35,485 nt of DNA. Origin: a bacterium. GTDB taxonomy: Bacteria > Patescibacteriota > Saccharimonadia > Saccharimonadales > SZUA-47. This document shows positions 30,588 through 35,485 of the stretch, in pieces. Made by a program: the position numbers and the translations under genes. The notes below the pieces were generated by a model, which saw nothing but the letters and a program-made list of their open reading frames with translations, had not been told where the DNA came from and ran no database searches. How positions within the stretch are numbered: the stretch's first letter is position 1; each line of letters opens with the position of its first letter. Location of the stretch: positions 1 to 35,485 of the forward strand of contig JAUHXF010000010.1 of the NCBI GenBank assembly GCA_030427125.1, read 5' to 3'.

Positions 30588-32049
30588 TAAGTCTGAGTAC
30601 ATGCTCTACCTTAAGCATCCTGCATGGTTGTGGTACAAAAAGTATGAAAAGAACAAACTACCAGAAGTTAGCGAAGCAGATCAAGCTCTCTTTGATGCTG
30701 GTAATGTGTTTGAGCGTTATGCCGAAGAACTATTCCCTAAAGGAATGCATCTAGGCTTTAGTAACTTTGATGAATACACAAGTCTCGCAGATCGAACTGC
30801 AAGAGCATTGCATGACGGCGAAAAGAACATATACCAAGGTAGATTTGAGGCTGACGGTCTAACTTTTATTTGTGATGTGTTGCAAGTTATCGATGGAAAC
30901 CGCATTGACTTAACAGAAATAAAGGCTACCACTAAAGTTAAGCCTGAACATATTTACGACTTGGCATTTCAAATGGTCGTATTGGAGAAATGCGGCTATG
31001 AGGTCAGAGATGTATTTGTCGCTCATGTAGATAATGGGTATGTCCGTGACGGTGATATTGATCCTGAGAAAATGACCAGAATTACCGATGTTACCAAGAA
31101 GGTAAAGTCCAAGAAACAAGAGACGATAGATAACATTGAGGCTGCTTTAGTGGTTGCCAACTCACCTCATTGCCCCGACCCTTCGCCAACTTATGCTAAT
31201 CTCGGCTCATTCAGCGAGTGGCTTAATATCTACAAACAACACATAACCATTGAAGATGGCAGCATCTTTGAGCTTGGAGGGCTGAACGCAAAACAGCTAG
31301 GATTCTTTGAAGAGCAAGGCATTACGAAGCTGTTAGATATCCCAAACGATTTTGAACTAAAGCCAAAGCAGATACTCCAGCTCGAAGCCGCCAAACTAGA
31401 TAAGCCAATCATTCACTCTGAACCAATCAAGCAATTCTTAGACGGATTGCAATATCCACTCTATTTCCTAGATTACGAGACCATGGGTGCGGTTGTGCCG
31501 TTCTTTGATGGACACCAGCCATATAAGCAGTACCCATTTCAGTATTCATTGCACATACTAGACTCACCCGAAGCAGAGCTTAGGCATGCTGAATACCTAC
31601 ACACAGAAAACTCCAATCCAATCGAAGCACTTAGTAAGCAACTGCGACATGATATTGGTGAAAATGGATCAGTCATTACTTGGAATATGGGCTTTGAAAA
31701 AGGCTGCAATGATCTTATGGCTACACTACTGCCAGAATATGCAGAGTTTTATCAAAACCTGAATGAACGCATAGTCGATCTTGGCATGCCTTTTGCGAAA
31801 GGATGGTATACGCATAAAGACTTTAGAACCAGTTGGTCTATCAAGAACATCTTACCAGTACTCGTTCCAGAACTAAGCTATAAAGATCTAGAAATTCAAG
31901 ATGGCACAGCCGCACAAAGAACATGGATGCACACAGTTCTTGATGGCAAAAACCAAGAGCTAAAGGATCAGATAATGAGCGACCTCGTCGAATACTGCAA
32001 ACTTGATACATTAGCCATGGTAGAGATATGGAGGGTACTACATGGCTGA
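30577..32049 (+). CDS. DUF2779 protein with PD-(D/E)xK-like and DnaQ-like nuclease domains
   Basis: 490 aa. The N-terminal part (about 1-170) has a RecB/Cas4-type nuclease pattern: LSKSEYMLYLKHPAWLWY opening, FICDVLQV (Asp about 98), LTEIKATT (Glu-x-Lys about 114) and a following Gln helix. The C-terminal part (about 290-490) resembles a DEDD 3'-5' exonuclease: YFLDYETM (Asp-x-Glu), VITWNMGFEKG and EYCKLDTLAM (Tyr-x3-Asp). A linker with helix-hairpin-like repeats lies between. This is the DUF2779 arrangement (COG2251-like RecB family). It overlaps hsdS by 11 nt and the next gene by 8 nt, so it is part of the operon. Both active sites look complete; its function in the operon is unknown. Confidence 0.85.
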   Translation: MLLSKSEYMLYLKHPAWLWYKKYEKNKLPEVSEADQALFDAGNVFERYAEELFPKGMHLGFSNFDEYTSLADRTARALHDGEKNIYQGRFEADGLTFICDVLQVIDGNRIDLTEIKATTKVKPEHIYDLAFQMVVLEKCGYEVRDVFVAHVDNGYVRDGDIDPEKMTRITDVTKKVKSKKQETIDNIEAALVVANSPHCPDPSPTYANLGSFSEWLNIYKQHITIEDGSIFELGGLNAKQLGFFEEQGITKLLDIPNDFELKPKQILQLEAAKLDKPIIHSEPIKQFLDGLQYPLYFLDYETMGAVVPFFDGHQPYKQYPFQYSLHILDSPEAELRHAEYLHTENSNPIEALSKQLRHDIGENGSVITWNMGFEKGCNDLMATLLPEYAEFYQNLNERIVDLGMPFAKGWYTHKDFRTSWSIKNILPVLVPELSYKDLEIQDGTAAQRTWMHTVLDGKNQELKDQIMSDLVEYCKLDTLAMVEIWRVLHG

Positions 32050-32986
32050 TGAAAAATGGAGCTATCGATTCCTTAAATGCAGAGACTGCGGGACCACAGA
32101 AAATAGACACTATGCATCTGGATACTGCGAAAGCTGCTACCCAAATACTACTGAATACAAAGTTTTGGAAGAGTTTATATCTGGAAAATCTCTTGCAGAT
32201 ATAGGTAGAGATTTAGGTTTCTCTAGAGAAAGAGCCCGCCAACTGCTAGAAAAAGCTATCTCCAACGAAGCAGACAACGTCTCAAATTCTGAAAGTAGCA
32301 AAGAAGAGAAAGCTATGATTCGAGACACGGTAAAAGAAGAAGCTAAAAAGAACAGTTACAGACTTAAATATGCTGAACAAATTGCCGATAAGTACGATGA
32401 CATGCTGGCCTTACTTGAATCAACAAGCATATCAAGTGCCAGCAACCTACTTACTCAGATAGGCGTGTCCGCAAGAGCAAGTTTTATTATTGATGAGGAC
32501 TACCCAGATATATCAAAGAGACTCTTTATGAACGGCAACCGATGGTCAACACAGCACGACTGTTGTGTAAGTTGCGGCACAACGGAAACAAAGCACAGAT
32601 CAAGTGGACTGTGCGAACAGTGCTATAGGAAATCAGAGGGATTCAAAGAAATTCAGATGCGTTGGCGAAAAGAAAACTATGCAAAGTTCCGAGCATCACA
32701 GAAAAGATACGAACGGGAATACTATAAGCGACCAGAAGTTAAAGAAAGACAGAAAATACAAGGCTACCAGCAAAGATTTGGCAGTAAGGCCAGGAGAGAT
32801 GCAGCCATTAAGCAGAACGGCAACAAGTGTATAGAGTGCGGCATTTCTAGGGCTGAACACCGAAGCAAATATGGCCATGATCTATCGGTTCTACACATTG
32901 ATGGAAATTTGGACAACAATGACTCGGATAATCTAAAGCCATACTGCAAGTCGTGTTCTTCTAGGTTCGCTGTGCTGAAGAAATAG
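32042..32986 (+). CDS. Zinc-ribbon / sigma-region-4-like HTH / HNH endonuclease protein
   Basis: 314 aa with an unusual set of domains. A first zinc knuckle pair (CRDCG...CESC, about 13-32) is followed by an HTH like sigma region 4 (SLADIGRDLGFSRERARQLL, about 50-70), and a helical middle. A second knuckle pair (CVSCG...CEQC, about 175-195) copies the first in pattern (CGTTE-x2-H...SG-x-C). The C-terminus is an HNH nuclease (about 262-310): CIECG, LSVLHIDGNLDNNDSDNL, CKSC, with the His-Asn-type residues present. It overlaps the DUF2779 gene by 8 nt and converges with the TraG-like gene by 26 bp. A nuclease or regulator of the operon is likely; I know no named family with this layout. Confidence 0.78.
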   Translation: MADEKWSYRFLKCRDCGTTENRHYASGYCESCYPNTTEYKVLEEFISGKSLADIGRDLGFSRERARQLLEKAISNEADNVSNSESSKEEKAMIRDTVKEEAKKNSYRLKYAEQIADKYDDMLALLESTSISSASNLLTQIGVSARASFIIDEDYPDISKRLFMNGNRWSTQHDCCVSCGTTETKHRSSGLCEQCYRKSEGFKEIQMRWRKENYAKFRASQKRYEREYYKRPEVKERQKIQGYQQRFGSKARRDAAIKQNGNKCIECGISRAEHRSKYGHDLSVLHIDGNLDNNDSDNLKPYCKSCSSRFAVLKK

Positions 32987-35485
32987 TCTTTTTCTTAATA
33001 TCGTTGATTGATGATGCTCTGTTTTTCTTACGTTTCTTAGCTTTACGGCTTCTCTTGGGCACTTCTTCATCTAGTTGTTGGTGTTGTTGGACGATATTCG
33101 GTATCCTCCCGTAGGTTTGGCGTGAAAGGTTTTTTACTTCATCAGCTATTGCAAGATTAAGCTCGTCATCTACGACTATTGTCTCCCCAGACATAGGCTC
33201 TTGAGTGTGAACGGCTGCAATTCGGCAATAAAAGTTATAGGCTGGCAGATTAGCTATTTCGCCCTCGTTTACATACGGTCTGAACAATGGCAAAATCATG
33301 CGTTCATCGGCTGGACTTCCTGATCTGAAAGCAATGATTGTACCTACATTGGCTAGAACAATATCTACTAGCCGTTGCTCTTCTTGTTGCTGGGTTGATT
33401 GCTCAGCCATAACTAAGAAGAGTTTGTACTTACGAGCTTCAGACAACATCTGCACAAAGCTCATGGTGGCAAAGTTTTGGAACTCATCAACATATAGATA
33501 ATAGGAAGTTCTGTTACTTAGAGTCTTTCTAGCTCTTCTGAGCGCCGCTAACTGCAATTTAGCAAGCACAGTGACACCAAACAACATTGATGTGTCTTCA
33601 CCGAGTAACCCTTTCGAGAAATTACAGATGATGATTTTCTTATCATCCATGGCTTTATCAAAATCTATGGTGGATTTATCTTGCTCTAGAATCCTTCTTG
33701 CACTTGCTGAGAATAGGAATCGTCCGATCTTGGCTGTAATACCAGCAGCCATTTTAACTTTCTGCATCTCTCCAGCTTTGCCAATTTCGTTCTGCCAGAA
33801 TATCTTTAGATCTTTATCTTCAAGCTTGTTCACTACTTTTTTGCGGAACTTGGCATCGTTTAGCAGTCTAAAGATCGTAAAGAGGTTAGCACTCTCCATA
33901 GTAAGCGCCGTTTGGATAGTGTTTCTCAGCACATACTCAATCCTATGGCCTCCGCTGTCATCATCGGAAAATATTTTTCTCAACACCGATACTGCCGACT
34001 CTGTAACTAGATCCTTTTCTCTCAGCAAATCATCACCAGACAATCCCTCTGGCAGTTCAAGTAGGTTAATACCGACTGGTCGAGCCAGATCATCAGGGTT
34101 GATATAGATAACATCCTGCATTCGTTCCTTCGGGATAAGCCCAAGGATTTCTTCTGCTAGATCACCATGTGGATCAACAACTGCTATGCCTTTACCGTTT
34201 TTGAGGTCTTGCACTATTTGGTATTTCAGGAGGGTAGTTTTACCGTTACCCGTACCGCCAATCACATACATGTGTCTTTCACGCTCAGATTCGGTTAGTC
34301 CAATAGGTGTTTCTACTCCATGATGTTTGTTTACTCCAATCAGCACATCGTTATCTCTGCCAGACTTAAGAGATACTGGTGCTGGCAAAACCTTGCTTAA
34401 TGACTTCACGACATTAGTTGTTTTTGCGGATTCAGAGTGTGGGAAGTGATAGAGCTGAGATAACTCTCTTGCAGAAAAGTAGTTACTAGAGCCAAAAGTA
34501 TTGAAGCGTTTTTGAGTCGCCCCGTGCAAGATTCTCTTGCTAAAACCAAGACGGCGGCGCTTCAATTTAAGCTTTTGGTAGCCGGGCACATCATAAACAC
34601 CAAGTGATGAACTAACAGCTTTTTTGAACTTCTTTTCTGCTTGTTTGTCCTTGGTGTTTAAAACAAATCTAACATCGCAATCAAATAGTGGGCGTTTTAA
34701 CTTTTGGTTTACTGACTCTATAACTTCATGCTCAAAGTAGCTCAGAGTCCTAACTGGTTTATCCCCACGAGCTAGTTGTTTCTTGTACTCTAAGTCTTTC
34801 TGAGCGCCAACAATGTTATATCTGGTGGTTTCATGGTGAATCCCAGCCGAGAAAGCATCTGCTACACCAAATAACAGCTTATTGGTCGCGGATAGAAGTG
34901 GCACAGAAAAAGCTGTCTTCACTTTTGCCTCTGGCATAAAGGCGTCATTTCTTAAGATCTTTTTCCTTAAACTCTCCGCTTGTCGCAGCTTAACAGGCTT
35001 TAATACTAGCTGGTAAATAGCAGACTCATCAGAACCTAGCTTAGTCATGGTTGATGTTATGTATGCTAGTGGATCGTTTTGTTCTAGCTCCTCAAAGTTT
35101 TGGAGCGGGTAGGCAAAGTGGCTTGCTTGACCTAGCTCAAATACTCGTTTTGGCTTAATCGTGTCTTGTTCAATCTGTTTGGTTTTTGCGTCTGGTATAT
35201 ATGACTCGACAAGCTTTTCAAGCACAGCAACTCGATCACTAGGACAACATAAGACAAAACGTATTCCTTGTTCCTTATTGGCGTGAATTTCTACGCTGAA
35301 TATGTGTTTTCTGTCCAGTAGCATGTCTACAATGCCCTGTTCACCAAGACGGTAAATAGCCGAAAACAACGACTCGGTAGCATCAAGCGACTTATCTAGG
35401 AATGCTGGAGGGGTTATCTCAAGATATGCCAAGCTTCTAGAGCGTAGATAGATCACGCCATACGCAGACCTTATTAGCGCCATCA
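32961..35485 (-). CDS. TraG/VirD4-like DNA-transfer ATPase (may continue past the window)
   Basis: At least 840 aa. The motor has Walker A IGGTGNGKTTLLKY (about residue 410) and Walker B YLYVDEFQNFA (about 660), with AEQSTQQ and VLANVGTIIAFRSG after it, as in TraG/VirD4/TraD coupling proteins. The C-terminus is lysine rich. The first ATG (35483) is only 3 nt from the window edge, so the real start may lie further upstream. It suggests the element moves by conjugation or uses a T4SS-like ATPase; no relaxase or pore genes are in the window. Identification of the family is good, the role inferred. Confidence 0.85.
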   Translation of the reverse strand, partial: MALIRSAYGVIYLRSRSLAYLEITPPAFLDKSLDATESLFSAIYRLGEQGIVDMLLDRKHIFSVEIHANKEQGIRFVLCCPSDRVAVLEKLVESYIPDAKTKQIEQDTIKPKRVFELGQASHFAYPLQNFEELEQNDPLAYITSTMTKLGSDESAIYQLVLKPVKLRQAESLRKKILRNDAFMPEAKVKTAFSVPLLSATNKLLFGVADAFSAGIHHETTRYNIVGAQKDLEYKKQLARGDKPVRTLSYFEHEVIESVNQKLKRPLFDCDVRFVLNTKDKQAEKKFKKAVSSSLGVYDVPGYQKLKLKRRRLGFSKRILHGATQKRFNTFGSSNYFSARELSQLYHFPHSESAKTTNVVKSLSKVLPAPVSLKSGRDNDVLIGVNKHHGVETPIGLTESERERHMYVIGGTGNGKTTLLKYQIVQDLKNGKGIAVVDPHGDLAEEILGLIPKERMQDVIYINPDDLARPVGINLLELPEGLSGDDLLREKDLVTESAVSVLRKIFSDDDSGGHRIEYVLRNTIQTALTMESANLFTIFRLLNDAKFRKKVVNKLEDKDLKIFWQNEIGKAGEMQKVKMAAGITAKIGRFLFSASARRILEQDKSTIDFDKAMDDKKIIICNFSKGLLGEDTSMLFGVTVLAKLQLAALRRARKTLSNRTSYYLYVDEFQNFATMSFVQMLSEARKYKLFLVMAEQSTQQQEEQRLVDIVLANVGTIIAFRSGSPADERMILPLFRPYVNEGEIANLPAYNFYCRIAAVHTQEPMSGETIVVDDELNLAIADEVKNLSRQTYGRIPNIVQQHQQLDEEVPKRSRKAKKRKKNRASSINDIKKKTISSAQRT

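Noticed and set aside
33571-34107. Plus-strand 178-aa open frame inside the TraG-like gene
   Set aside because: Antisense shadow of a conserved motor domain; composition Ser/Leu rich.
1-35485. UGA recoding as in Gracilibacteria
   Set aside because: TGA ends clear full-length genes (Nudix, hsdR, recombinase), and no in-frame TGA breaks a conserved gene.
1-35485. CRISPR array
   Set aside because: No regularly spaced direct repeats were seen.
18251-35485. Prophage
   Set aside because: No capsid, tail, portal, terminase or lysis genes; the TraG-like and Replic_Relax genes point to an integrative, perhaps conjugative, element.

Overview
The window looks like a chromosomal segment of a Candidate Phyla Radiation bacterium, most likely Candidatus Saccharibacteria (TM7). 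This is inferred from style, not from a marker tree. Genes are compact and overlapping. Cell-surface proteins include a DUF348/G5 muralytic protein and a VanW-like/beta-lactamase-fold protein. Many promoters lie right against start codons. TGA is an ordinary stop, which argues against the recoded Gracilibacteria and Absconditabacteria.

Bases 1-18185 are a core-like segment. In order it holds the 3' end of tpiA, an acidic membrane protein, a UvrD/PcrA helicase, a Nudix hydrolase, a G5 muralytic protein, a membrane protein divergent from a histidine-phosphatase-like protein, rsmA, a MauE/DoxX-like protein, a PsbP-like secreted protein, and a MarR regulator convergent with a GH37 trehalase. Next come tmRNA (ssrA), a 47-aa zinc-knuckle protein, an orphan protein, tRNA-Phe, a proline-rich membrane protein, the VanW/beta-lactamase-like protein, tRNA-Leu, tRNA-Cys, a YihY family protein, a ClC channel and a 51-aa acidic protein. 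The 3' ends of both tmRNA and tRNA-Phe are duplicated about 120-135 bp downstream, each copy followed by a terminator, which looks like integration scarring.

Bases 18186-35485 look like an integrative mobile element beside tRNA-Gly, with its far end outside the window. It opens with a large serine recombinase whose last codons lie inside the tRNA. Then come two small proteins (one ribbon-helix-helix-like), a 29-bp interrupted palindrome, a replication-relaxation protein, and cargo: YdeI-like, DUF1801, DUF2958, an FtsK-like protein with both ATPase motifs broken, a HAD-like protein and a GIY-YIG/DUF4357 protein. A tightly overlapping operon follows: hsdR-hsdM-hsdS, then a DUF2779 protein with two nuclease-like domains, then a zinc-ribbon/HTH/HNH protein. 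A convergent TraG/VirD4-like DNA-transfer ATPase runs off the right end.

The best candidate for an undescribed system is the five-gene operon at 24840-32986, a type I restriction-modification system translationally coupled to two further predicted nucleases. Other notable signals are covarying, non-canonical elbow bases in tRNA-Gly, tRNA-Cys and tmRNA, and about fifteen genes whose -10 box sits 6-8 nt before the start codon, suggesting widespread leaderless mRNAs.
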